Shown here piece after piece: positions 16,356-23,896 of a stretch of DNA of 64,000 nt. The DNA is from Amycolatopsis sp. QT-25. GTDB taxonomy: Bacteria; Actinomycetota; Actinomycetes; Mycobacteriales; Pseudonocardiaceae. The notes below the pieces were generated by a model. It had not been told where the DNA came from, did not search any database, and was given only the letters and a program-made list of their open reading frames with translations. The stretch lies in assembly GCF_029369745.1 (NCBI RefSeq), contig NZ_CP120210.1, positions 6,386,001-6,450,000 on the forward strand. Reading direction: 5' to 3'. Position 1 is the first letter of the stretch. The number at the start of each line of letters is the position of its first letter. Position numbers and translations under genes: made by a program.

Positions 16356-16853
16356 ATGTCGGAATCTGGCGAACTGAGCACGGTCGATCTTCGAATTCTG
16401 CGGCTCCTCCAGAACGACGCCCGGATCTCGAACAAGGATTTGGCCGCCGAAGTGGGCATCGCGCCCTCGACCTGTCTCGACCGCGTCAACCGGCTGCGCG
16501 AGCTCGGCGTGATCACCGGCCAGCGCGCCGAGGTGGACGCCGCCAAACTCGGCCGCCCGCTCGAAGCGCTCCTGTTCGTCCAGGTCCGCCCGCACCGGCG
16601 GGCACTGGTCGACTCGTTCGTCGAGCATCTGCTGGCCCTGCCGGAGGTCCGCGCCGTCTACCACCTGACCGGCCCGGACGACTTCCTCGCGCATGTCGCC
16701 ACCGCTTCGGCGACCGAGCTGCAACGGCTGGTGCTCGACGAACTGACCGCCCGCGACGAGGTCGCCAGGGTGCACACGAACCTGGTCTTCCAGCACTGGA
16801 GCGGGGGACCTTTGCTACCGCCGGGCTCGGCGCCTAGTCGATCCGGACCTTGA
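16356..16853 (+). CDS. Lrp/AsnC-family transcriptional regulator
   Basis: This 165-aa protein has an N-terminal winged HTH (about 10-55; LRILRLLQNDARISNKDLA, then IAPSTCLDRVNRL) and a C-terminal RAM/AsnC ligand domain (about 70-145, VRAVYHLTGPDDFLAHV). Lrp family members bind amino acids and control metabolism or transport genes nearby. ATG 16356 lies 6 nt after TATCAT, a good leaderless -10. It probably regulates the divergent PLP enzyme gene. Its 3' end overlaps the convergent DUF1963-like gene by 20 bp. Confidence 0.9.
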   Translation: MSESGELSTVDLRILRLLQNDARISNKDLAAEVGIAPSTCLDRVNRLRELGVITGQRAEVDAAKLGRPLEALLFVQVRPHRRALVDSFVEHLLALPEVRAVYHLTGPDDFLAHVATASATELQRLVLDELTARDEVARVHTNLVFQHWSGGPLLPPGSAPSRSGP

Positions 16854-17667
16854 AGGGATGCGTGACGTCGGTGGGACAGGTGAAGACGTTCAGCGCGCCT
16901 TGCCGGCTGAACGACCAGCCCGCCGGTTCGCCTTCGCCTGCTTCGCATCCGCAGCCGACCTCGTGTTCCTCCGTGGCCAGCGCGATCGTCTGGCGTAGTT
17001 CTGCTCCGCACTCCCGGCAATCCAGCTCGGAGCGGTCGTTCGCGCCCCAGGCGGTCCAGCCGCCGATCTTCGAATAGTGATCCAGCTCGGGCCAGCCCTC
17101 CGGCTCGTCACCCGCTCCCTCGGGGATGCCGAGCGCGGCGCGGGTCTCCGCCGGGAAGTCACAGAGCCGGGGCAGCTCGTCGATCGAGCACGGCTCGAAA
17201 ACGCAGGGTTCCGGCAGGTACGCGGCTTCGGCCTCCCCGGGGGCGGGCGGCGGATCCGAGACATCCCGCACCTCGCCGGAATCACGCCAGATCAGCCGGA
17301 CCGCGGGCCCCTGGTGATACGGGCTGTCGTGCCCCATCGGGCAGAACAGGATCTGCAGGACGTCGGTGCCCTCCGGGAAGGGCAGTTCCGGGAAGTCGTC
17401 GCGGAAGAACTGCGCCACGCCGACCATCGCCGGGACCGGCGCGTCGAGTGGATGCCCGCCCGCCCACGCGTCGTCGGAGGCGTCCGGGTCGGGCGGCCAG
17501 GTGACCGGGCACTCCGGCCACGGCTCGTCGGACGGCCAGAGCAGCGGGCCGCCGAAGTGGCTTTCGTCCGGACCGGGCACTCCGGGCGCGGGGTGCAGCC
17601 GGATGGCCGTCCGGACCAGATCGTTCAGGCCGGGGATGGGCATCCCGTCGTAGGTGAGCTGACGCAC
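16834..17667 (-). CDS. DUF1963-like protein with zinc-type cysteines
   Basis: This 277-aa acidic protein is rich in Trp and Pro. HFGGPLLWPSDEPWP, VAQFFRDDFPELPFPEG and DHYSKIGGWTAWG match the layout of the YwqG/DUF1963 family. Near the C terminus LDCRECGAEL and VGCGCEAG supply four cysteines that could bind zinc. No catalytic function is known. The gene is convergent with the Lrp gene, overlapping it by 20 bp. Confidence 0.75.
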   Translation of the reverse strand: MRQLTYDGMPIPGLNDLVRTAIRLHPAPGVPGPDESHFGGPLLWPSDEPWPECPVTWPPDPDASDDAWAGGHPLDAPVPAMVGVAQFFRDDFPELPFPEGTDVLQILFCPMGHDSPYHQGPAVRLIWRDSGEVRDVSDPPPAPGEAEAAYLPEPCVFEPCSIDELPRLCDFPAETRAALGIPEGAGDEPEGWPELDHYSKIGGWTAWGANDRSELDCRECGAELRQTIALATEEHEVGCGCEAGEGEPAGWSFSRQGALNVFTCPTDVTHPFKVRID

Positions 17668-17677
17668 TCACGCGAGC

Positions 17678-18037
17678 TTAGAGGTCCGGCAGCGGATCTT
17701 CAGGTTTTACCCGAAGGATCTCGGCGTCGGCCGCGTGCACCACCGCGACGTACTCGTCGTCGACTTCGTAGACGACGCCGTTGAACTCGAACCACGGCGT
17801 GGTCGTCGTCTCGACCGGCCCGATCCGGTGGTTACGCAGCGTCGTCGAGATGACGTGTTTCGGCGCCTTCCTGCTCCACCGGCCGGTGGTCAGGATCGTG
17901 ATCGTCTTGCGGGTCACCGCGAAGAAGACGCAGGGATTGAAGCTGCCCGCGATGTCGGCTGGGAACACGTAATGGATCTCGTCGTCCGGATCGAGGAGTT
18001 CCTTGATCCGTTTCCTGACCCCCGAGGAAACCGGCAT
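17678..18037 (-). CDS. Conserved hypothetical, PH-like beta-rich protein
   Basis: This 119-aa protein contains strands VFFAVTRKTITILTTGRW, a pattern like bacterial PH-domain proteins (ligand-free beta barrel). The ATG at 18037 lies 10 bp after the stop of the dehydrogenase gene on the same strand. A TTG three codons earlier (18046) is an alternative. Probably part of the same transcript. Function unknown. Confidence 0.65.
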   Translation of the reverse strand: MPVSSGVRKRIKELLDPDDEIHYVFPADIAGSFNPCVFFAVTRKTITILTTGRWSRKAPKHVISTTLRNHRIGPVETTTTPWFEFNGVVYEVDDEYVAVVHAADAEILRVKPEDPLPDL

Positions 18038-18047
18038 GGCAGCCAAG

Positions 18048-19823
18048 CTACCGGGCCGAGTAGTCCTTGAACCCCTTCCCGGTCTTCCGGCCCAGCCGCC
18101 CGGCGGTCACGAGGTGCTCCAGCAGCGGCGCCGGCGCGAAGCCTTCTTCGCGGAACTCGTTGAACAGGGTCCGCTGGATCGCCAGCGAAACGTCCAGCCC
18201 GACGACGTCGAGCAGTTCGAACGGGCCCATCGGCAGCCCGCAGCCCACCTTCATCGCGGTGTCGATGTCGTCGGCCTCCGCGTAGTGCGCTTCGAGCATC
18301 TTCACCGCGTCGTTGAGGTACGGGAACAGCAGCGCGTTGACGATGAACCCGGCCCGGTCGCCGCAGTGCACGGGGTGTTTGCCGACCGCTCCGCAGACGG
18401 CGTCGACGGTCGCGATCACGTCGGGTGCGGTGGCGATGGTCGAGACGACCTCGACGAGTTTCATCACCGGCGCCGGGTTGAAGAAGTGCACGCCGACGAC
18501 GTCGGACGGCCGTGAAGTGGCGGCCGCGCATTCGATGACCGGCAGGGAGGACGTGGTCGTCGCCAGGACCGCGCCCGGCTTCACGACGTCGTCGAGCGCG
18601 GCGAAAACAGCCTGCTTGACGGCCAGATCCTCGGCCACCGCCTCGACGACGAGGTCCACGTCGGCCAGTTCCCCGAACTCCACCGCCGGCGAGATCCGGC
18701 CGAGGGCGGCGGCCGCGTCCTCCTCGGACAGTTTGCCCTTGACGACGGCCTTGTCCAGCGACTTCTTCACCCGCGCGACGGACGCCGCGGCCTTCTCCGC
18801 GCTGCGCGCCCGCAGGATGACCTCGTAGCCACGCTTCGCGAACACCTCCACGATGCCGGTCGCCATGGTCCCGGTGCCGACGACGCCGACCTTGCGCACC
18901 TCGCGCGGCGAGGCGGTGTCCACAGTGGACTTCGTGACCGCGTCGGTCACCGTCGGCGAATCGGGCGCGTCGTAGGCGTAGAAACCCTGCCCGGTCTTCC
19001 GGCCGAGCAGTCCGGCGGTGATCATCTGCTTCAGCAGCGGCGCCGGCGCGTGCAGCCGGTTGCGGGACTGGTGGTACATCGTGTCGAGGATCTCGTACGC
19101 GGTGTCCAACCCGATGAGATCGAGCAACGCCAAGGGCCCCATGGGATATCCGCAGCCGAACCGCATCGCCGCGTCGAGATCCTCACGCGTGGCGTAACGC
19201 TGCTCGTACATCCGCACCGCGTGGTTGAGATACCCGAACAGCAGGGCGTTCGCGATGAACCCGGCGCGGTCCCCGATCACCACCGGGGTCTTGCCGAGAC
19301 GTTCGGCGAACGCGACGACGTCGGTGATCACGTCGGGTTCCGTCACGACCGTACGGACGACCTCGACCAGCTTGAGGATCGGCGCCGGGTTGAAGAAATG
19401 CATCCCGACGACCTTGCCCGGCCGCGCGGTGTGCACGCCGATCTCGGTGATCGACAGCGACGAGGTGTTCGAGACGAAGATCGTGTCCGGGCCGGTGATC
19501 TTGTCCAGCTGCGCGAACACGTCGGATTTCGCTTCGAGACTCTCCGGAATCGCCTCGATCACCAGGTCCACATCGGACAGTTCGGCCAATGAGGTGGTGT
19601 ACCGGATCCGGCCGAGCAACCCTTCGCGTCCCTCGGCGTCGAGTTTGCCGCCCGACACCGCCCGTTCGGTCGAATGCTCCAGATGACCACGGCCCCGGCG
19701 CACGCCGTCGTCGTCGATCTCCACCGCGACGACGGACACGCCGCTCCGCGCGAGCACCTCGGTGATCCCGGCACCCATGGTGCCGAGACCGATGACTCCC
19801 ACACTCGCGATTTCCCGCGCCAC
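18048..19823 (-). CDS. Tandem 3-hydroxyacyl-CoA (3-hydroxybutyryl-CoA) dehydrogenase
   Basis: This 591-aa protein is made of two complete 3HCDH units. Unit one (about 1-285) starts with SVGVIGLGTMGAGI (NAD-binding GxGxxG) and has HFFNPAPILKLVEVV; unit two (about 300-591) repeats KVGVVGTGTMATGI and HFFNPAPVMKLVEVV. The two halves are clearly homologous, a duplication-fusion known for some actinobacterial FadB-like dehydrogenases. The reaction is NAD-dependent oxidation of 3-hydroxyacyl-CoA in beta-oxidation or polyhydroxybutyrate turnover. I chose GTG 19823 because CGGAGG lies 7 nt upstream. No crotonase domain is fused. Confidence 0.9.
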   Translation of the reverse strand: MAREIASVGVIGLGTMGAGITEVLARSGVSVVAVEIDDDGVRRGRGHLEHSTERAVSGGKLDAEGREGLLGRIRYTTSLAELSDVDLVIEAIPESLEAKSDVFAQLDKITGPDTIFVSNTSSLSITEIGVHTARPGKVVGMHFFNPAPILKLVEVVRTVVTEPDVITDVVAFAERLGKTPVVIGDRAGFIANALLFGYLNHAVRMYEQRYATREDLDAAMRFGCGYPMGPLALLDLIGLDTAYEILDTMYHQSRNRLHAPAPLLKQMITAGLLGRKTGQGFYAYDAPDSPTVTDAVTKSTVDTASPREVRKVGVVGTGTMATGIVEVFAKRGYEVILRARSAEKAAASVARVKKSLDKAVVKGKLSEEDAAAALGRISPAVEFGELADVDLVVEAVAEDLAVKQAVFAALDDVVKPGAVLATTTSSLPVIECAAATSRPSDVVGVHFFNPAPVMKLVEVVSTIATAPDVIATVDAVCGAVGKHPVHCGDRAGFIVNALLFPYLNDAVKMLEAHYAEADDIDTAMKVGCGLPMGPFELLDVVGLDVSLAIQRTLFNEFREEGFAPAPLLEHLVTAGRLGRKTGKGFKDYSAR

Positions 19824-19993
19824 GACCGGCCTCCGGAGGTTACTCGCTGGTAATTTCTCCGATCGTGCCATGCCGGACCGCGGAAAGCAGCGGCTGTCAC
19901 CCTCCGAATCGAGCAAGTGTCACTCACGGACGAAGCCCGGCGGGGACTTTTCCCTGCGTGCGACGCGGGGACGGGGTCGGCCACTGCGGCGGA

Positions 19994-20048
19994 TGCAATG
20001 AAAGGCTCCTTCCTTGCAAATTTTGCAAGGAAGGAGCCTTTCATTGCA
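19994..20048. repeat. Perfect 55-bp palindrome, family A
   Basis: The arms 19994-20020 and 20022-20048 are 27-bp perfect complements around a single T (TGCAATGAAAGGCTCC... / ...GGAGCCTTTCATTGCA). It lies in the 398-bp gap between dhaM and the upstream start of the dehydrogenase gene, i.e. between two minus-strand genes. The rest of the gap (19824-19993 and 20049-20128) holds no gene I can support. Further copies are at 1393, 31173 and 52116. Confidence 0.85.
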
Positions 20049-20128
20049 CCGACTGGAGCGGGCCGGGCAGGCGCGGGATCAAGGGACCTTTGCTATCGCC
20101 CCCGGCCGGAATGCAGGCCTCAGCCCCC

Positions 20129-20225
20129 AGCTCACGAAACCCCAGCTCACGAAACCCCGGCTCACGAAACTCCAGCTCACGAACCCCCGGCTCACGAAAC
20201 CCCGGCTCACGAGCCCCCAGCTCAC
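20129..20225. repeat. Tandem 15-bp repeat, six full units plus a 7-bp partial
   Basis: Units of AGCTCACGAAACCCC and close variants (A/G at position 1, changes at 9-13) run head to tail with a strict 15-bp period. The last partial unit covers the dhaM stop codon (20222-20224). There are no unique spacers, so this is not CRISPR. It may be a minisatellite or a protein-binding iteron array downstream of the dha operon. Confidence 0.85.
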
Positions 20226-20896
20226 TCGCCGAAGTTCTGCTCGACGAGGTCCTTGACCTTGCTGAGCGCCTCCTCGGCCTGCGCGCCCTTCGCCCGGACC
20301 TCGATCCGGTCGCCCTGACGCGCGCCGAGCGCCATCAGCGCGAGCACGCTGTCGGCGTCCGCGGTCTCGTCGCCGAGCCGCACGGTGACCTCCGCGTCGA
20401 GCCCCGCGATACTCCGGGCCAGGACGGCGGCCGGCCGCGCGTGCAGCCCGACCTCGTTCCGCAGCGTGAGTTCGACACTGCTCTCGCCGTCCTGCACACC
20501 TTCGTCGAACGTCAGGTCCGGCGGGGCGCCCGCCGAAGCGGCGGCCGCGGCGACGGCGGCGCGATCCGCCCCGCCCTGTGCCGCGACGGCGGCGGCGATC
20601 GCGCCTTCGACCAGTGGCGCGTCCACGACGACCGCCGCCGACGGGTCGGCGAGCGATTCGACGGCCAGTTCCGCGGTCATCTGCGCGCTACCGAGGTCGT
20701 ACAGCAGGACGACACCCGCCCCCGCGTCAGCACGCTGCGTCGCGGCGACGACCTCGTCGTAATCCGTTCCGATCCCGCCTCCGGCCAGGCCGCCCGCCGC
20801 CGCGATGGTGACGTCCGGTGCCATCTGCGCGGCGAGTTCCGCGAGCCCTTCGGCGAGTTCGGCGCTGTGGGAGACGAGCACGATTCCGACGCTCAC
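20222..20896 (-). CDS. dhaM: DhaM: PTS-type phosphoryl donor of dihydroxyacetone kinase, EIIA-HPr fusion
   Basis: This 224-aa protein has an N-terminal EIIA-mannose-like domain (1-130) with phosphorylatable H10 in LVSHS. A linker follows, then a C-terminal HPr-like domain (about 140-224) with H152 in GLHARPAA. DhaM passes phosphate from PEP via the PTS to the ADP cofactor held in DhaL. No enzyme I domain is fused, so EI must come from elsewhere in the genome. The start overlaps dhaL by 4 bp (20893-20896), showing tight coupling. Confidence 0.92.
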   Translation of the reverse strand: MSVGIVLVSHSAELAEGLAELAAQMAPDVTIAAAGGLAGGGIGTDYDEVVAATQRADAGAGVVLLYDLGSAQMTAELAVESLADPSAAVVVDAPLVEGAIAAAVAAQGGADRAAVAAAAASAGAPPDLTFDEGVQDGESSVELTLRNEVGLHARPAAVLARSIAGLDAEVTVRLGDETADADSVLALMALGARQGDRIEVRAKGAQAEEALSKVKDLVEQNFGE

Positions 20897-21516
20897 TTCG
20901 CGGCCTCCGCGAACGCGCGCAGCAGCAACGCCGTCGAACGGGCACCGGGATCCAGATGTCCCTTGGCCCGTTCGCCGAGATAGGACGCCCGGCCCTTGCG
21001 CGGTACCAGGTCCACAGTGGACTCGGCACCCTTGTCCGCGGCGTCGGCGGCCGCGGCCAGGATCGCCGCGACGCCGGCGCCGGACACCTCCTCGGCGGCG
21101 GAGACGGCGGGGAGCAGGGCGTCGACCATGGTCGCGTCTCCCTCGACGGCCCTGCCTCGCGCCTGCACTCCTTCGAGGGCCGCGCGCAGGGCCTCGACCA
21201 GCAGCGGACCGTCCACTTCGGCCGCGTCGCCCAGTTTGCCCGACGCGCGCAGGAAAGCCGTGCCGTACAACGGGCCCGCCGCACCGCCGACCTTCGAGAT
21301 CAACGTCGTGGCGGCCAGTTTCGCGACGGCAGCCGGTGTTTCGGGCGTGGCGGTGTCCAAAGCGGACACGATGGCGGTGAACCCGCGGTCCAGGTTCTCC
21401 CCGTGGTCGGCGTCGCCGATCGCGCGGTCGAGGTCGACCAGTTCGGCGCGATGTTCGGCGACCACCGCGGCCGCCGCCCGCAAGGCGGCGGCGAGCGTCT
21501 CGGCGGTGCAGGCCAT
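20893..21516 (-). CDS. dhaL: DhaL: ADP-binding subunit of PTS-dependent dihydroxyacetone kinase
   Basis: This 207-aa all-helical DhaL domain has the Mg/ADP ligands in AIGDADHGENLDRG (about 29-42), then GGAAGPLYGTAF and GDATMVDALLPA, and the C-terminal RKGRASYLGERAKGHLDPGA loop. The ATG at 21516 overlaps the dhaK stop by one base (TGATG). It contains one of the GTCCACAGTGGAC palindromes (21010-21022). Confidence 0.93.
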   Translation of the reverse strand: MACTAETLAAALRAAAAVVAEHRAELVDLDRAIGDADHGENLDRGFTAIVSALDTATPETPAAVAKLAATTLISKVGGAAGPLYGTAFLRASGKLGDAAEVDGPLLVEALRAALEGVQARGRAVEGDATMVDALLPAVSAAEEVSGAGVAAILAAAADAADKGAESTVDLVPRKGRASYLGERAKGHLDPGARSTALLLRAFAEAAK

Positions 21517-22532
21517 CAGACTCCCCACCTCAGTGCCGGGGTGTGCACCGGCGCGTCCCACAACTCGGTCAGCTCGTCGTCCAGTTTCAGCAACGTCAGG
21601 CTCATCCCCTGCATCTCCAGGCTGGTGATGTACGGCCCCACCAGGCGCCGCTCGACCACGATCCCACGCTCGGCCAGCAGCCGCTCGGCGATCCCGTGGG
21701 CGAGGTACAACTCGACCAGCGGGGTCCCGCCCATCGAGTTCGTGAACAGCAGGACCTTGTCGCCGTCGCCGAAGGGCAGGTCGGTGACCACCGCGTCGAC
21801 CATGCGCGCGACGAGTTCGTCGGCGGAGAGGGCCGGTGTCCTTTCGATGCCCGGCTCGCCGTGGATGCCGATGCCGAACTCGATCTCGTCGTCGGCGAGG
21901 TCGAAACTCGGCTCGCCCGCGTGCGGCACCGTCGGGGCGGTGAGCGCGACGCCGATCGACCGGACCTGGCCGATCACCTTGCGCGCCAAGGCCTCCACCG
22001 CGTCGAGCGGGTCACCTCGTTCGGCGGCGGCGCCGGTGATCTTCTCCAGCGGCACCGTGCCGCCGACACCGCGACGGCCGGCGGTGTAGGTGGAGTCCTT
22101 GACCGCGACGTCGTCGTCGATCACCACGCTCCGCACGTCCAGCCCCTCGGCGGCGGCGAGTTCCGCGGCGGTCTCGAAGTTGAGCACGTCGCCGGTGTAG
22201 TTCTTCACGATCAGCAGCGCGCCCGCGTCCCCGGTGGTGGCCTTGACCGCGGCTTCCACGGCGTCCGGCGTCGGCGACGTGAACACCGCGCCGGGTACGG
22301 CGGCGGAGAGCATGCCCTGCCCGACGAAGCCACCGTGCAGCGGTTCGTGCCCGGAGCCGCCGCCGGAGATCACCGCGACCTTGCCGTCCAGTGGCGCGTC
22401 CGCGCGCACCACGATCGCCGGATCGTCCCGCACGCGCAGGACGTCCGCATGCGCCGCGGCGAGTCCGCGCAAGGATTCCGCGACCACCATCTTCGGGTCG
22501 TTGATGATCTTCTTCAAAGCGGCCTCCGACAC
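21516..22532 (-). CDS. dhaK: DhaK: dihydroxyacetone-binding kinase subunit
   Basis: This 338-aa protein shows GGGSGHEPLHGGFVGQGML (H62 region) and the histidine H224 in GIGIHGEPG that forms the covalent hemiaminal with dihydroxyacetone. LLIVKNYTGDVLNFE is typical of DhaK. With DhaL and DhaM it converts dihydroxyacetone to dihydroxyacetone phosphate, feeding glycolysis. It is the first gene of the dhaKLM operon. The upstream 50 bp contains no obvious dyad operator, and no DhaR-like regulator is adjacent. Confidence 0.94.
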   Translation of the reverse strand: MSEAALKKIINDPKMVVAESLRGLAAAHADVLRVRDDPAIVVRADAPLDGKVAVISGGGSGHEPLHGGFVGQGMLSAAVPGAVFTSPTPDAVEAAVKATTGDAGALLIVKNYTGDVLNFETAAELAAAEGLDVRSVVIDDDVAVKDSTYTAGRRGVGGTVPLEKITGAAAERGDPLDAVEALARKVIGQVRSIGVALTAPTVPHAGEPSFDLADDEIEFGIGIHGEPGIERTPALSADELVARMVDAVVTDLPFGDGDKVLLFTNSMGGTPLVELYLAHGIAERLLAERGIVVERRLVGPYITSLEMQGMSLTLLKLDDELTELWDAPVHTPALRWGV

Positions 22533-22585
22533 GTCGGCGGGTGAGGTGTCCCCTTCCTACCTCGCCCCGCCGGATGCCGCCAGCG

Positions 22586-23590
22586 TCAGGGCTTCGGCAG
22601 CTTGGAGATCACCGATTTGGCGATCTTCACCGCTTTCCCGCAGGACGCGGCTTCGTCCTTCTTCTCGTCGTAGTGCTTGTAAATCACACTGGCGACCTCG
22701 ACGTACTCGCCGGTCCACGGCTTGTGCTGCCACTCGACCTTGCACTCGGCGGAACTGCTGTTGCCGACTTTCTGGTAGGCGGTGACCCCGTCGATCTCGA
22801 TCTGCTTGCTGTCGTCGCGTACCTCCGGCGGCCGGCCGGGGCGGAAGCCGATCGAGATCCGCGGGTTGGAGCCCGGGGTCCAGTCACAGGAGTGGAAGCT
22901 CGTCAGCATGGTGGCACCATGCGGTACCACCTCACCGAGGACGGCCGCGTCAGCCGCGGCGCACGGGTCGACAGCGGTCAGCGTGCCCGCGTCGGCGGGG
23001 AACTTGGCCGGCGACGCGTGCAAGGCCTTCGCGGCCTTCGCGGCCACCGCGCGGGCAGCCCCGCACGGGTCGCCGCCGTCGTAGACGACCGAGAAACCCA
23101 CTCCGCGCTCAGGCTTGCGCAACGTCATGATGCCGACATCGCAGCTCTTGCCGTCCTTGCTCTTCCGCTCGACCTGGGGCAGGCCCTCGACCACCGAAAC
23201 GGTCACCCCACTGGTCGAGACGTACGTCGACGCGCCGATGTCGACGGAGACCGTGAGCTTCTTGCCTCCGGCGTCGACGACCTTCGTCCGGCAGCCGCCG
23301 AACGCGATGACCGACGGCTGCGGATCCTCGGGGGTGCCGAGGCCGCTCAGCACGTCCTTGCCCACCAGCGGGCACGGATCGATCGTGCGCATCACCGCGG
23401 GGGTGACCGCCGGGTCGTTGATGTCCCCGTCGGGCACCGGACCGGCACCGGCTTCGGCGGCGACGGTGGTGCGGGCGAAGTTGGACTTGCCGAGGTTCTG
23501 ACCGCAGGCCGTCAGCGCGCCGAGTGCGGCGACCAGGGCCAGCACGGACGCGATCCGGCGACGTCGAGCGTTGAGCGACACGACGTGCAC
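22586..23590 (-). CDS. Secreted lipoprotein with duplicated DUF3558-like modules
   Basis: This 334-aa protein has a type II signal peptide ending LTAC (lipidated C29). Two DPC-starting modules (DPCPLVGKDVLSGLGTPED and DPCAAADAAVLGEVV) resemble DUF3558, a family of actinobacterial surface lipoproteins of unknown role. The C-terminal half (AECKVEW...WTGEYVEV...SCGKAVKIAKSVISKLP) has the same spacing as the end of the kinase at 1873-3621. I chose GTG 23590. The next minus-strand gene upstream is the small membrane protein. Confidence 0.85.
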   Translation of the reverse strand: MHVVSLNARRRRIASVLALVAALGALTACGQNLGKSNFARTTVAAEAGAGPVPDGDINDPAVTPAVMRTIDPCPLVGKDVLSGLGTPEDPQPSVIAFGGCRTKVVDAGGKKLTVSVDIGASTYVSTSGVTVSVVEGLPQVERKSKDGKSCDVGIMTLRKPERGVGFSVVYDGGDPCGAARAVAAKAAKALHASPAKFPADAGTLTAVDPCAAADAAVLGEVVPHGATMLTSFHSCDWTPGSNPRISIGFRPGRPPEVRDDSKQIEIDGVTAYQKVGNSSSAECKVEWQHKPWTGEYVEVASVIYKHYDEKKDEAASCGKAVKIAKSVISKLPKP

Positions 23591-23628
23591 GGTAGCCGGA
23601 CCGTCTCGCGCCTGTCCGGACAACCCGG

Positions 23629-23886
23629 CTATTCGCCGCCCTCGCCGCCGGGCGGCACCACGATGGGCCGCAGCTTCGCCCACAGCACGAACAACGCCGC
23701 GAACACCAGCATGCCGATGCCCGCCCACAGGTTGATGTTGACGTCGGCGGCCTTGGCCAGCTCCTCCTCGGTGGTGAACCAGAGGCCCATGATCGTGAGC
23801 ACCAGCCCGTAGCCGCCGATGAGCAGCGCGATGATCAGCCGGATGTCGAAGACGCCGGCCTTCTTCGGAGCTTGGGACGCAGCCAT
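23629..23886 (-). CDS. Small membrane protein, symporter-linked
   Basis: This 85-aa protein has two membrane helices (about 15-36 and 50-70: FDIRLIIALLIGGYGLVLTIMG and NLWAGIGMLVFAALFVLWA). It lies 10 bp after the sodium:solute symporter gene on the same strand, an arrangement seen with SSS transporters that carry a small accessory membrane subunit. Translation may be coupled. Exact role unknown. Confidence 0.78.
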   Translation of the reverse strand: MAASQAPKKAGVFDIRLIIALLIGGYGLVLTIMGLWFTTEEELAKAADVNINLWAGIGMLVFAALFVLWAKLRPIVVPPGGEGGE

Positions 23887-23896
23887 CTCCGGCCTC

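Noticed and set aside
20129..20225. CRISPR array
   Set aside because: The repeats are contiguous 15-bp units without unique spacers, and no cas genes are present.
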